20,156 bases of DNA from an uncultured Phascolarctobacterium sp. (GCA_900547415.1 URGS01000030.1:1-20156), one strand, 5' to 3'; shown: positions 6,979 to 14,406, counted from the stretch's first letter. A program made the numbers and translations. The notes: generated from the letters alone by a model not told the origin.

Positions 6979-7007
6979 TTGACGTAAAACAATTGGTGAC
7001 TTATAAT
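6979..7007 (+). promoter_or_regulatory. Promoter of the DnaA-domain-I-like gene
   Basis: TTGACG (6979-6984), a 17-base spacer and perfect TATAAT (7002-7007). It gives a leader of about 60 bases before the ATG at 7075. Confidence 0.8.
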
Positions 7008-7074
7008 TGAAAGGAACAAATCTTGCGGTGACGCAGGTTTATTAAAGATAGTTTAATTTTTAGGAGGATTTTAT

Positions 7075-7413
7075 ATGATGCGTGAAGATTTGATTGTACC
7101 TGGCGAAGGTGAAGAAAATTACGTCCTTGCCCGCGATGCTAGAGTAGTTACCATTCCCTTTTCCCCGTTAGAAGAACGTATGCAAAAGGAAAAACCTCTT
7201 GTATTTGAACGTCTGCAAAAGCTGAAAGAGATTATTGGCGAAGAAACCTTTAAACGTCTGGTTTCCAGAGTTCGCAACATCAACTATGCTGATACCCGTA
7301 TTATGCTGGTAGCAGAAAGCGAGCTGCACCGCACCAACATCGAAAGAGAAATTCTGCCTGCTATTGCAGAAGCATTTGAAGTAACCAGCATTCGTGTTGT
7401 AACTCAAGGCTAA
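7075..7413 (+). CDS. Stand-alone DnaA domain I-like protein
   Basis: Encodes 112 residues; the start has AGGAGG 7 bases upstream. The first 40 or so residues are not recognised. Residues about 45-110 follow the pattern of the DnaA N-terminal domain (domain I): an opening helix (ERLQKLKEIIGEETFKRLV), a strand pair (NINYADTRIMLVA), a helix with ELHRTNIEREILPAIAEAF, and a final strand (TSIRVV). In DnaA this domain self-associates and contacts helicase and regulators such as DiaA or SirA. The tryptophan found after the first helix in many DnaA proteins is absent. No AAA+ domain or DnaA DNA-binding domain follows; the frame simply ends and a terminator comes next, so it is not a truncated dnaA in this window. 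A role as a replication modulator is possible but inferred. It could also be a structural resemblance only. Confidence 0.8.
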   Translation: MMREDLIVPGEGEENYVLARDARVVTIPFSPLEERMQKEKPLVFERLQKLKEIIGEETFKRLVSRVRNINYADTRIMLVAESELHRTNIEREILPAIAEAFEVTSIRVVTQG

Positions 7414-7427
7414 TTAGTAGTGATTAG

Positions 7428-7455
7428 GGCGCTTGTCGTGAGACAGGCGCTTTTA
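7428..7455 (+). terminator. Terminator of the DnaA-domain-I-like gene
   Basis: A 9-bp stem (GCGCTTGTC 7429-7437 with GACAGGCGC 7442-7450, one G-T pair) with a GTGA tetraloop, then TTTTAATTTA. It lies 15 bases after the stop. Confidence 0.85.
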
Positions 7456-7493
7456 ATTTATCAGAATACGTATAAAAATGTTGTGAAAAAGCC

Positions 7494-7522
7494 TTGACAT
7501 ATTAATGGATTTGCTTTATAAT
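7494..7522 (+). promoter_or_regulatory. tRNA-Pro promoter
   Basis: Perfect consensus TTGACA (7494-7499), 17-base spacer, TATAAT (7517-7522), ending 33 bases before the mature tRNA. This is the strength expected for a stable RNA gene. Confidence 0.92.
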
Positions 7523-7555
7523 ACATCATGTTGCTAGTGAGCAACGCAAAAATGT

Positions 7556-7632
7556 CGGGGCGTGGCGCAGTTTGGTAGCGCGCTTGTTTCGGGTACAAGA
7601 GGCCGTGAGTTCGAATCTCGCCGCCCCGACCA
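7556..7632 (+). tRNA. tRNA-Pro (anticodon CGG)
   Basis: A complete 77-base cloverleaf with encoded CCA. The acceptor stem is CGGGGCG (7556-7562) with CGCCCCG (7622-7628); the D stem is GCGC/GCGC; the anticodon stem is CTTGT/ACAAG with loop TTCGGGT, giving anticodon CGG, which reads CCG proline codons. The T stem is GTGAG/CTCGC with loop TTCGAAT. Discriminator A and CCA are at 7629-7632. It is transcribed as a single-gene unit between a consensus promoter and the terminator at 7647. Confidence 0.97.
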
Positions 7633-7646
7633 TATTAAAAGTCTTG

Positions 7647-7673
7647 AAAACCGCTTGAAATGGCGGTTTTTTT
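7647..7673 (+). terminator. tRNA-Pro terminator
   Basis: A perfect 8-bp stem (AAAACCGC 7647-7654 with GCGGTTTT 7663-7670) and 8-base loop, continuing into a T-run to 7680. Confidence 0.88.
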
Positions 7674-7709
7674 GTTTTTTATAACAATTCTACAATGGTG
7701 GTGAAAGCT

Positions 7710-7952
7710 ATGACGGGCAATGAAGAAGTTAAAGAAAAAGGAACATGGGGCGGTGCCAGAGAAGGCGGCGGACGTCCGAAGCTGGCTGGTGACGCTGTTA
7801 CAAAGCAGGTGCAGTTTAGACTTACTGCAGAGCAGACAGTTATCATTAAGCACTTTGTAAAAATGCTTAAAGCAGGCGAGATTGATGCTGAAGCATATAA
7901 AAAAGAATCTTTATATAGCAGGCGTTACTTGGCTAAGTGCTTACTTGTCTAG
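7710..7952 (+). CDS. Small basic GGxRxGxGRPK-motif protein
   Basis: Encodes 80 residues from ATG 7710, preceded by GGTGGTG at 6 bases; an ATG at 7695 sits before that site and is less likely. Residues about 14-25 read GGAREGGGRPKL, a Gly/Arg-rich motif that often opens small DNA-associated proteins of phages and mobile elements. After it comes a QVQFRLTAEQ strand and helix that could be a ribbon-helix-helix or similar fold. The rest is a short charged helix. It sits right behind the tRNA-Pro terminator, a typical landing site for insertions, but no integrase or repeats are seen there. Its last 12 bases overlap the end of the convergent pentapeptide gene. I assign no function; DNA binding is an inference from the motif. 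Confidence 0.6.
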   Translation: MTGNEEVKEKGTWGGAREGGGRPKLAGDAVTKQVQFRLTAEQTVIIKHFVKMLKAGEIDAEAYKKESLYSRRYLAKCLLV

Positions 7953-8696
7953 CTCTGCTCCGTTTAAAAATGCAGTTCCGAATTCCGTATACTTTATGGA
8001 AGCTCCGCGTAAATCTGCTTTTTCCAGCATAGCCTTGTCAAATTTTGCTCCATCAAGAACAGCCTTGCGCAGGTTTGCTTTGCTCATTTTGGCACTGCGA
8101 CAGTCAGCATCAGTTAAATTAGCCTGCTGCAGCTTGGACAGATATATATTTGCGCCATAGAAGGTGGCGCTTTTCAGACTGGCGTTTCGCAGCCAGGTGA
8201 AGGGAAGGTTGGAAAAGCTGAAGTCTGCATAATCTGCTTTTATATTATCAAAGGAAGCTTCTTTGGCGTGTACTTCAGTAAGGTTAGCATTTAAAAACTG
8301 TGCTCCCTGGAGCTGAGCACGATAAAGCTTAGCTCTGCTTAAATTGGCGTTGGTAAAGTCTGCCTGTTTAGCCAGTGCCATGGTGAAATCAGTATTCTTT
8401 AGTGAGGCGTGACGCAGACTGGTGTTAAAAAGAATAGCATGACGCAGCACTGCATCATTAAGATTTGCATTATTCATTTTGGCGCCGGACAGGCGTGCCT
8501 GAGTAAGGTCCGTACCAGAAAAGTCGCGGCCGCTTAAATCAAGATTTGACAAATCCGCACCGGACAGGTCACCACCAACACAATTACCGCCATTGAGAAC
8601 AATTTCCAGGTCCTCGTTACTATAGGCTGCTGCAATATTAGCAGACAAAAGGCAGGTTGTAAAAAGCATCAGAACGGTGTTTTTTAATTTATTCAT
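7941..8696 (-). CDS. Secreted pentapeptide-repeat protein
   Basis: Encodes about 251 residues from the ATG at 8696, chosen because GAGG lies 9 bases upstream and because this start places a clean signal peptide at the N-terminus (MNKLKNTVLMLFTTCLLSAN, then IAAA before YSNED). The same frame is open to 8753 but has no better start. The mature part is built of A(D/N)LSxx-type pentapeptide repeats from about residue 40 to the end (for example GADLSNLDLSGRDFSG and ANLTEV), which fold as a right-handed quadrilateral beta-helix. An interruption around DNIKADYADFSFSNLPFTW may be a loop or a break between helices. Export suggests the periplasm of a diderm cell. Function is unknown; pentapeptide proteins have varied roles and this does not look like the cytoplasmic Qnr/MfpA type. 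It lies 73 bases behind the HAD gene. Confidence 0.88.
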   Translation of the reverse strand: MNKLKNTVLMLFTTCLLSANIAAAYSNEDLEIVLNGGNCVGGDLSGADLSNLDLSGRDFSGTDLTQARLSGAKMNNANLNDAVLRHAILFNTSLRHASLKNTDFTMALAKQADFTNANLSRAKLYRAQLQGAQFLNANLTEVHAKEASFDNIKADYADFSFSNLPFTWLRNASLKSATFYGANIYLSKLQQANLTDADCRSAKMSKANLRKAVLDGAKFDKAMLEKADLRGASIKYTEFGTAFLNGAELDK

Positions 8697-8769
8697 AATC
8701 CATAACCTCATATAATTGGAATTATTTATGCACATCTGGTCTGAGATGAGCAAGGCGCTAGTTTTTTGC

Positions 8770-9462
8770 TTACAGGTTATCTAAAAGTTTTTCGAATTCT
8801 GCAGGATTATCGGGAAGACTGTCCAGGAATAAATCAACCATGCAGTTTTTGAAGTCTTCTTTTTTATAGTGAGAGCCTTCCATAACAATAACACAGGGAG
8901 CTCCTATAGCATTGGCGCATAAAGCGTCGTTGGGAGTATCGCCTACAAAAATTAAGTCTTGGGGCTCAAGCTGGGGATTTTCCAGATAAAGACGCTGCCA
9001 GGCTATGCGGGCCAGCTCCGCTCTGTCCTCGCTCAGCTCACCAAAGGCGCTGTGGTCGAAGGAAAAATATTTATCAATACCATAGTAGTGGAGCTTTTGC
9101 TGGGCACCGCCCTTGATGTTGCCAGTCAGCAGGCAGTTTAAATACTTTGAGCCAGGCTGACAGAAATGCTGCAGTGTTTTTTCTACATTTTTGAGCACCT
9201 GTCCCTTGTGCTTGGGCAGCTGTTTGCTAAGCTCCATCTGATAACGAATCAGCAGGCTGGCACATTCGGCAGGAACGAAGCAACCGCGAATTTGTTTTAC
9301 GGCTTCCTTGATAATTTCGGAATCGGTGCGTCCGGCCAGAGATTTTTGGAAAACAAAGGCGTCAAGAAAATAGTAATCGATAATAACCTGAGTCATGGCG
9401 TCAATGCCTGCACCGCCAGTTAGGAGCAGTGTGCCGTCCACATCCCACATAATATATTTCAT
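8770..9462 (-). CDS. HAD-superfamily phosphatase (phosphoglycolate phosphatase-like)
   Basis: A soluble haloacid dehalogenase-type phosphohydrolase of 230 residues. Motif I is WDVDGTL with nucleophile D7 and acid/base D9, motif II is LLTGN (T113), motif III is probably K123 in QQKL, and motif IV is GDTPND (174-179). An alpha-helical C1 cap lies between about residues 15 and 95. The TGN and GDTPND spacing resembles Gph and related nucleotidase-like enzymes. The physiological substrate cannot be told from sequence. The start has GGGAGG 7 bases upstream. The pentapeptide gene follows on the same strand after 73 bases and may be co-transcribed. A small GCTTCA/TGAAGC hairpin lies in the upstream region (about 9517-9533). 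Confidence 0.88.
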   Translation of the reverse strand: MKYIMWDVDGTLLLTGGAGIDAMTQVIIDYYFLDAFVFQKSLAGRTDSEIIKEAVKQIRGCFVPAECASLLIRYQMELSKQLPKHKGQVLKNVEKTLQHFCQPGSKYLNCLLTGNIKGGAQQKLHYYGIDKYFSFDHSAFGELSEDRAELARIAWQRLYLENPQLEPQDLIFVGDTPNDALCANAIGAPCVIVMEGSHYKKEDFKNCMVDLFLDSLPDNPAEFEKLLDNL

Positions 9463-9599
9463 AATTGGCCTCCCTAGGGGTAGATAAAGATTTTGGTATA
9501 TTAATATTTATAAACCGCTTCAGGTAGTGAAGCTGATGTTTAACTGTGCAGAAGCAAAAGCCCTGCTGGTTTAGAATATGTATACGCCAGCGCGGCAAA

Positions 9600-9624
9600 A
9601 GAAAAAGCTGCCTGTTGGCAGCTT
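9600..9624 (-). terminator. Terminator of the SpeD-like gene
   Basis: A perfect 8-bp stem (AAGCTGCC 9605-9612 with GGCAGCTT 9617-9624) with a TGTT loop, followed on the minus strand by TTTTTCTTTT. It lies just after the stop codon at 9631. Confidence 0.87.
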
Positions 9625-9630
9625 GAGCAT

Positions 9631-10095
9631 TTAGATAGAACGAGGCTTAAGCATCATTTTTTTCAGCTTGCCGCCTAAGTTTTTGGTACGACTTGTGAAT
9701 TTGATTTTAGATTGACGGCTAGGCTTCATATCGCTTTCACTGCCGAAATCAACACGGTCCAAGACAGTGATTTTGCTCTTGTCCGCATCAAAGGCATCAC
9801 GAAGATAACGGCCCATAGCAGCTTGGTCAGCGTCCTTGCTGCAGGAGAATACGTCTGCAGTAATCAGACCAATTTCAGGGTAGATGTGCAGTGTAACATG
9901 ACCTTGCTTGCAGATTGCAGAAAGAGAATACTCGGTGTTGCCATCCTCCTGACAGCAGATAATTTCTCTAGGTGCCATGGAGTTTTCTTCACAGCCCTTA
10001 CTGAGAATTTCTTGCGCAATCTTAGCATCAGTAATTTGCTCTTCAGCGCAGCTGTACATATCTATAGCGATTAATTTACCGGATAAGTTTTTCAT
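9631..10095 (-). CDS. AdoMet decarboxylase-like protein lacking the pyruvoyl serine
   Basis: Encodes 154 residues with the overall layout of the short bacterial S-adenosylmethionine decarboxylase (SpeD/SpeH), which supplies decarboxylated AdoMet for spermidine synthesis. Active SpeD cleaves itself before a serine in an ESHLTIHTWPE-type motif and makes a pyruvoyl group there. The matching segment here is KQGHVTLHIYPE (63-74): Glu is Gln and the serine is Gly65. The other catalytic positions I recall from the Thermotoga enzyme appear kept with a +2 offset (S57, H70, C85). The protein therefore cannot form pyruvate by the known route. A basic tail of about 35 residues (120-154) is added. No speE or other polyamine gene is nearby. 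It may be a regulatory or scaffold homologue, or have another activity. GAGGAG lies 11 bases before the ATG. Confidence 0.82.
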   Translation of the reverse strand: MKNLSGKLIAIDMYSCAEEQITDAKIAQEILSKGCEENSMAPREIICCQEDGNTEYSLSAICKQGHVTLHIYPEIGLITADVFSCSKDADQAAMGRYLRDAFDADKSKITVLDRVDFGSESDMKPSRQSKIKFTSRTKNLGGKLKKMMLKPRSI

Positions 10096-10141
10096 GTTCT
10101 TATTAACTCCTCAATCAAAAGTGAATTATAAATCAGCTTAC

Positions 10142-10170
10142 ATTATATACAAAATATAGACGCTTGTCAA
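10142..10170 (-). promoter_or_regulatory. Promoter of the SpeD-like gene
   Basis: Perfect consensus on the minus strand: TTGACA (10170-10165), 17-base spacer, TATAAT (10147-10142), about 47 bases before the start. It is divergent from the recD2 promoter. Confidence 0.9.
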
Positions 10171-10201
10171 AAGCAATCTGCTTTTATTGAGGTGTATAGT
10201 G

Positions 10202-10210
10202 TGGTATAAT
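10202..10210 (+). promoter_or_regulatory. recD2 promoter (extended -10)
   Basis: TGGTATAAT combines a perfect -10 (10205-10210) with the TGn extension; no good -35 lies at 17 bases upstream. It starts transcription about 30 bases before the chosen recD2 ATG. Confidence 0.6.
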
Positions 10211-10248
10211 ATGAATATTAAAAACGTTTGTTTTGTGGTGGTGAAGGA

Positions 10249-12414
10249 ATGGAAAACCTGGAGGGCATTGTCGAAGACGTTGTTTTTCAAAGTGAAGATA
10301 ATATGTACAGTGTAATGAGACTTGAAGGGCCTGGGATTGGGCGTATAACCGTAGTTTATCACGGACCTGCCCCGTATCTGGGCGAAAACGTCCATGTAGA
10401 GGGTGGCTGGATTGAGCATCCTCGCTTTGGTCGTCAGTTTGATGCAGTAACACTTCAGGTTGTTCAGCCCACATCTATTGCTGGTATTCAGCGCTTCTTG
10501 GCCTCCGGTGCGGTAAAGGGCGTTGGCCCTGGTTTTGCCAGCAAAATCGTAGATATGTTCGGAACTAAAACTTTGGATATTATGGGTCACGACCCTGAGC
10601 GTTTGGCAGAAATCAAGGGCATCAGCAAGAAAAAGGCTTTGGCTATCGGCGAAGCCTACAGTCAGCTGTCGGAGATGCGTGAGCTGATGCTTTTTTTGGA
10701 GTCCAATGGTATCAGCAGCGGTTATGCAGCCAAGCTGCAGGCTGTTTACGGTAATACGGCTATTACCAGGATTCGTGAAAATCCCTACTGCCTGGCTTCG
10801 GATGTAGAGGGCATAGGCTTCAAGACAGCAGACAGGATTGCTATGTCCATGGGTATGGAGCGTGGCAGTGAAAAGCGCCTTGTTGCAGGTCTGAGCTATG
10901 CTTTGACTCAAGCCTCCGCGGCAGGTCATACCTGTGTGCCTGATGAGCTATTGGTGCAGGAAACTGCCAGAGCATTGATGGTGGAAAAGGAAACTGTACA
11001 GGAGGTGTTTAATGCACTGTGCAGCAAAAGTCTGCTGCGTACTGAGGATGTGGGCGGAAACCGCTTTGTGTATCCTGAGTATTTGTATAGAGCAGAAACA
11101 AATGTAGCACGTCGTCTGGTTATGCTTAGAGATCAGGCCAAGCCCATTACAAGGGTTAATGCGGATACGGTTATTGCCAGATGGGAGCAGGAGGCTGGAC
11201 TGGTTTTGGCTGAGGCTCAGCGTGATGCAATTCATGCTTCCTTGAAGCATGGTGTTTTTGTTCTGACAGGCGGTCCTGGTACTGGTAAAACAACTGTTGT
11301 AAAGGGTATCCTAAACGTTTTGGAAAAGGCTGGCTGCAGAATTTTGCTGGCTGCACCAACGGGACGTGCGGCCCGTCGTCTGGCGGAATCTGCAGGTCAT
11401 CCTGCTATGACTGTTCACCGTCTTTTGGAATGCCAGCCAACAGGCGGTATGCTGCTGTTTAATAAAAACGAAGAAGAACCCCTTGATGCAGAGGCTATTA
11501 TTGTGGATGAGGCCTCCATGCTTGATATAAATCTTACCTATCACCTGCTGAAAGCTGTTCCTGGTGGCTGTCGTCTGATTTTTGTAGGCGACGTGGACCA
11601 GCTTCCGTCCGTTGGTGCAGGTAATGTTCTGCATGATATTATCCGTTCTCAAAAGATGCCTGTAGTACGTTTGCAGGACGTTTTCCGTCAGGCAGAGGTA
11701 AGCCCCATTGTTCTCAATGCTCATAAGATTAATCAGGGAAGTATGCCTGAGTTTACTGCCGGTGCCAACGGAGAATTTTCTTTGACGGAATTTGCTAACG
11801 AAAATGAAGCAGCAGAATATGTTGCTCAAAAATATGCTGATATGACTCGAGATGGGGATTGGCGTAGTGTTCAGGTACTTTCTCCTATGCATAAAAATCC
11901 CTGCGGCGTACAAAATCTTAATAAGCTGCTGCAGCAATATATTAATCCACCTTCTCCCAAAAAGGCTGAGACTAATATTCCAGGAAATATTTTGCGTGTA
12001 GGCGACAAGGTTATGCAGATACGCAATAATTATGAAAAGGATGTTTTTAATGGTGATATTGGGCGAGTAGTTAATATTGAAGGCAAAAATGTAGTTGTAC
12101 ATTTTCCTGATCGACCTGAGGGTGAGCGTGTAAGCTATACTGAAAGCGAGCGTGAGGAGCTGCAGCTGGCCTATGCCATGAGTGTCCATAAGTCTCAGGG
12201 CAGCGAATATCCCTGTGTAATTCTGCTGATGGTGCCGAGTCACTACATTATGCTGCAGCGAAACCTGCTGTATACGGCTGTCACCAGAGCTAAGGAGAAT
12301 GTAATGATTGTTGGCAGCCGCAGAGCTGTTTTCACTGCTGTCGGCAACGACAAAATGCGTCGACGCTATAGCCTGTTGGCTGAGCGCTTGCAGGAGGATG
12401 GTGACATTTATTGA
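10249..12414 (+). CDS. recD2: RecD2-type SF1B DNA helicase
   Basis: A 5'-to-3' DNA helicase of the RecD2/TraA group, found without RecBC in Firmicutes and linked to DNA repair and replication fork maintenance. From ATG 10249 it has 721 residues; a TTG at 10228 lies only 18 bases after the -10 box and is too early. The order is a small N-terminal OB-like domain (about 1-80), helix-hairpin-helix repeats (about 85-190, for example KGVGPGFASKI and VEGIGFKTAD), then the helicase core: Walker A GGPGTGKTT (about 341-349), Walker B IIVDEASMLD (about 417-426), and the motif VI-region block SVHKSQGSEYP (about 644-654) near the C-terminus. The length fits RecD2. It is followed by comF with a four-base start/stop overlap. 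Confidence 0.95.
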   Translation: MENLEGIVEDVVFQSEDNMYSVMRLEGPGIGRITVVYHGPAPYLGENVHVEGGWIEHPRFGRQFDAVTLQVVQPTSIAGIQRFLASGAVKGVGPGFASKIVDMFGTKTLDIMGHDPERLAEIKGISKKKALAIGEAYSQLSEMRELMLFLESNGISSGYAAKLQAVYGNTAITRIRENPYCLASDVEGIGFKTADRIAMSMGMERGSEKRLVAGLSYALTQASAAGHTCVPDELLVQETARALMVEKETVQEVFNALCSKSLLRTEDVGGNRFVYPEYLYRAETNVARRLVMLRDQAKPITRVNADTVIARWEQEAGLVLAEAQRDAIHASLKHGVFVLTGGPGTGKTTVVKGILNVLEKAGCRILLAAPTGRAARRLAESAGHPAMTVHRLLECQPTGGMLLFNKNEEEPLDAEAIIVDEASMLDINLTYHLLKAVPGGCRLIFVGDVDQLPSVGAGNVLHDIIRSQKMPVVRLQDVFRQAEVSPIVLNAHKINQGSMPEFTAGANGEFSLTEFANENEAAEYVAQKYADMTRDGDWRSVQVLSPMHKNPCGVQNLNKLLQQYINPPSPKKAETNIPGNILRVGDKVMQIRNNYEKDVFNGDIGRVVNIEGKNVVVHFPDRPEGERVSYTESEREELQLAYAMSVHKSQGSEYPCVILLMVPSHYIMLQRNLLYTAVTRAKENVMIVGSRRAVFTAVGNDKMRRRYSLLAERLQEDGDIY

Positions 12415-13145
12415 GGCTGTCCGTAGCAGTAAAGGAATGTGTGTATAATATTGGACTCCTTAAGGAAATAATTTATCCTCGCAAATGTGCTGTCTGTAAT
12501 GCAGAAATTCATGATGGCTGCTTTTGTAAGGTGTGCAGGCGAGGCTTTTTGCTGGCTCAGCATAGGAATTTTGTTAATTCAGAAGAAAGACTGTGGGAGC
12601 GTACTGGAGAGCTGCTTCCTGAGGATGTGCTGTCAGAGGTCCTTGTGCTGTACAAATATGATGGCTGTATTAAGGACAGTCTGAGACAGATAAAGTTCTC
12701 ATCAAGGTACGATTTGCTTCCGCCATTACGCGAGGAGCTGCAGTTAGCTTTGCCGCTGCACTTTGACATATGGCTGCGAAGCTTTGCTTTTGCGGCCTGC
12801 GTACCAACATCTGCTGAGCGTTTGAAGCAGCGTGGCTTTGATATTCCCCAGGAGCTGTTTGGAGCTGTACTGCATAAATATGGCTGTAGCTATGCACCTG
12901 ATTTGCTGCTGCGTGTCAAGAAAACGGCTCCTCTGTATTCACTCAATAAGGAGGAACGGAGGCTGGAGCTGGATGGCTGCTTTGCAGTTAATCCTGCATA
13001 TGATGTTCGTGGCAGAAGTATTCTTCTTTGTGATGATATTTATACTACTGGTTCGACCTTTGCTGAATCGGCGGCTGCTTTGCTGAGGGCAGGAGCGGCG
13101 TCGGTGGCGGCGTGGGCCTTTGCTGCAGCAAAGGAGAATTGGTGA
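12411..13145 (+). CDS. comF: ComF-family phosphoribosyltransferase-like protein
   Basis: A cytoplasmic protein of the ComF/GntX group, needed for DNA uptake during competence in naturally transformable bacteria; its exact biochemical role is unclear. From TTG 12411 it has 244 residues. An N-terminal zinc-binding cluster (C26-x2-C29 and C37/C39-x2-C42) precedes a type I PRTase fold with the PRPP-loop motif LLCDDIYTTGST (about 205-216). The TTG overlaps the recD2 stop as TTGA, and AGGAGG lies 13 bases upstream, which suggests translational coupling. A GTG at 12441 preceded by AAAGGA is an alternative start that would remove 10 residues and keep all cysteines. The pairing with recD2 fits DNA processing. 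Function in competence is inferred from the family. Confidence 0.9.
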   Translation: MRLSVAVKECVYNIGLLKEIIYPRKCAVCNAEIHDGCFCKVCRRGFLLAQHRNFVNSEERLWERTGELLPEDVLSEVLVLYKYDGCIKDSLRQIKFSSRYDLLPPLREELQLALPLHFDIWLRSFAFAACVPTSAERLKQRGFDIPQELFGAVLHKYGCSYAPDLLLRVKKTAPLYSLNKEERRLELDGCFAVNPAYDVRGRSILLCDDIYTTGSTFAESAAALLRAGAASVAAWAFAAAKENW

Positions 13146-13189
13146 TTTAGATTTCTTGCTTTTGTTAATCTTTTGGCTATGTTGTCTTT

Positions 13190-13205
13190 TGATTATTAAT
13201 AATCA
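13190..13205. promoter_or_regulatory. Perfect 16-bp palindrome upstream of the permease
   Basis: TGATTATTAATAATCA is fully self-complementary and lies 65 bases before the permease start. It is AT-rich, so it could arise by chance or act as an operator. No clear promoter was found; TATGAT at 13248-13253 is a possible -10 without a good -35. Confidence 0.35.
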
Positions 13206-13270
13206 GCAGACTGCTTGATTTTATCCTTAAATAAGGTGTTCTTGAAATATGATGTGTAAGGTGAATTTTT

Positions 13271-14377
13271 ATGTGGCTCAGAATTAAGAGCTTTGTACAG
13301 AAGGAAACTGTTCTTTGTGCAGCTCTGCTTTTAGGCTTAGTATCGAGCCTTTTTTATCGTCCCAAGCTTAGCTATGTTGATTGGGAGGTGCTAAGCGTTC
13401 TGCTGGCCTTAATGCTGGTTGTAGCAGGCTTAAAGTCTATCCGTTTTTTAGATTGGCTTGCACTGGAGCTTTTAGGTCGCTGTAACGGCTTTAGAAGCAT
13501 TGTTATGGCCTTGGTAGGCATTACCTATGTATCGTCCATGTTTGTTACTAATGACGTGGCTCTCATAACCTTCGTACCTTTGGCTCTTGTTATTGGACGA
13601 ACTATTAAGATGGATATGGGAAGGGTAATTATACTGCAGACCTTAGCTGCCAATTTAGGCAGTATGCTGACTCCCCCCGGTAATCCACAAAATTTGTTTT
13701 TGTATGCTCATTACGATTATACGGCCATAAGCTTTTTCAAGGTTATGCTGCTGCCGGGAATTTTGTCCGTGATATTTATTTATTTGGCAATTTTGCAGAT
13801 GCAGGATAGAAAAATAACTCTGAACCTTGATAGGCTGGCAGAGCCTGACAGAAGGCTGACATATATTTATCTGGGTCTGCTGTTTTTGAATATTGGTGCG
13901 GTACTGCATTGGCTGGATAAAATTGTAGCCTTGGGCATAACTGCAGCTGTGATTTTAGTGCTGGCCCGCAGATTGTTTTTACAGGTCGATTACAGCTTGC
14001 TGCTGACTTTTATAGGCTTTTTTGTTTTTATTGGCAATATCAGTCATACAGAAATTGTGGCTTATCTGCAGGAGTCCGCTCTGGGCACTGCAGCGGGAAC
14101 ATATTTTGCAGGTCTGGCGGCCAGTCAGTTTATCAGTAACGTGCCTGCAGCTATGCTGTTGGCAGGACTGACGGAGGAGGCTGACGCATTGCTTTTAGGT
14201 GTAAACATAGGCGGCTTGGGAACATTGATAGCCTCCATGGCCAGTGTTATTTCCTACAAGCTCTTTGCTGCAGAGCACCCCTATCAGGCAGGAACATATC
14301 TGAAGATGTTTTTGTACTATAATTTTTTCGGACTTATTGTTATTGGTGCCATTACATATGCAGCTTTAATAAGATAG
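13271..14377 (+). CDS. ArsB/NhaD/citrate-type ion transporter permease
   Basis: An inner-membrane permease of 368 residues with about ten hydrophobic segments, belonging to the ion transporter superfamily that includes ArsB, NhaD and CitM/SLC13 carriers. Two hallmark segments are visible: VTNDVALITFVPL (about 97-109), the first discontinuous helix motif, and NLGSMLTPPGNPQNLF (about 136-151), the substrate- or ion-binding hairpin loop. A second copy of the hairpin pattern near the C-terminus is QFISNVPAAMLLAGL (about 292-306). No ars genes are nearby, so arsenite export is not supported; the substrate may be a carboxylate or other anion, or Na+. The length is shorter than classical ArsB (about 430). 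It has no obvious ribosome site beyond AAGGTG about 8 bases upstream. It is a single-gene unit ended by the hairpin at its stop codon. Confidence 0.85.
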   Translation: MWLRIKSFVQKETVLCAALLLGLVSSLFYRPKLSYVDWEVLSVLLALMLVVAGLKSIRFLDWLALELLGRCNGFRSIVMALVGITYVSSMFVTNDVALITFVPLALVIGRTIKMDMGRVIILQTLAANLGSMLTPPGNPQNLFLYAHYDYTAISFFKVMLLPGILSVIFIYLAILQMQDRKITLNLDRLAEPDRRLTYIYLGLLFLNIGAVLHWLDKIVALGITAAVILVLARRLFLQVDYSLLLTFIGFFVFIGNISHTEIVAYLQESALGTAAGTYFAGLAASQFISNVPAAMLLAGLTEEADALLLGVNIGGLGTLIASMASVISYKLFAAEHPYQAGTYLKMFLYYNFFGLIVIGAITYAALIR

Positions 14378-14406
14378 GTGAGCGTACTGCTCATCTATTT
14401 TTTTTG
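14374..14406 (+). terminator. Terminator of the permease
   Basis: A 10-bp stem with one G-T pair (ATAGGTGAGC 14374-14383 with GCTCATCTAT 14389-14398), loop GTACT, then an eight-T run. The stem overlaps the permease stop codon. Confidence 0.88.

Noticed and set aside
7075..7413. A truncated dnaA gene
   Set aside because: The frame ends in a proper stop followed by a terminator, and no AAA+ or domain IV coding remains downstream in any frame.
10138..10929. A minus-strand open frame opposite the start of recD2 and across the divergent promoters
   Set aside because: It runs through two promoters and lacks a ribosome site or similarity to a family.
11311..12243. A 310-residue minus-strand open frame opposite recD2
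   Set aside because: It has low complexity, no recognisable domain and no ribosome site, while the plus strand carries helicase motifs over the same bases.
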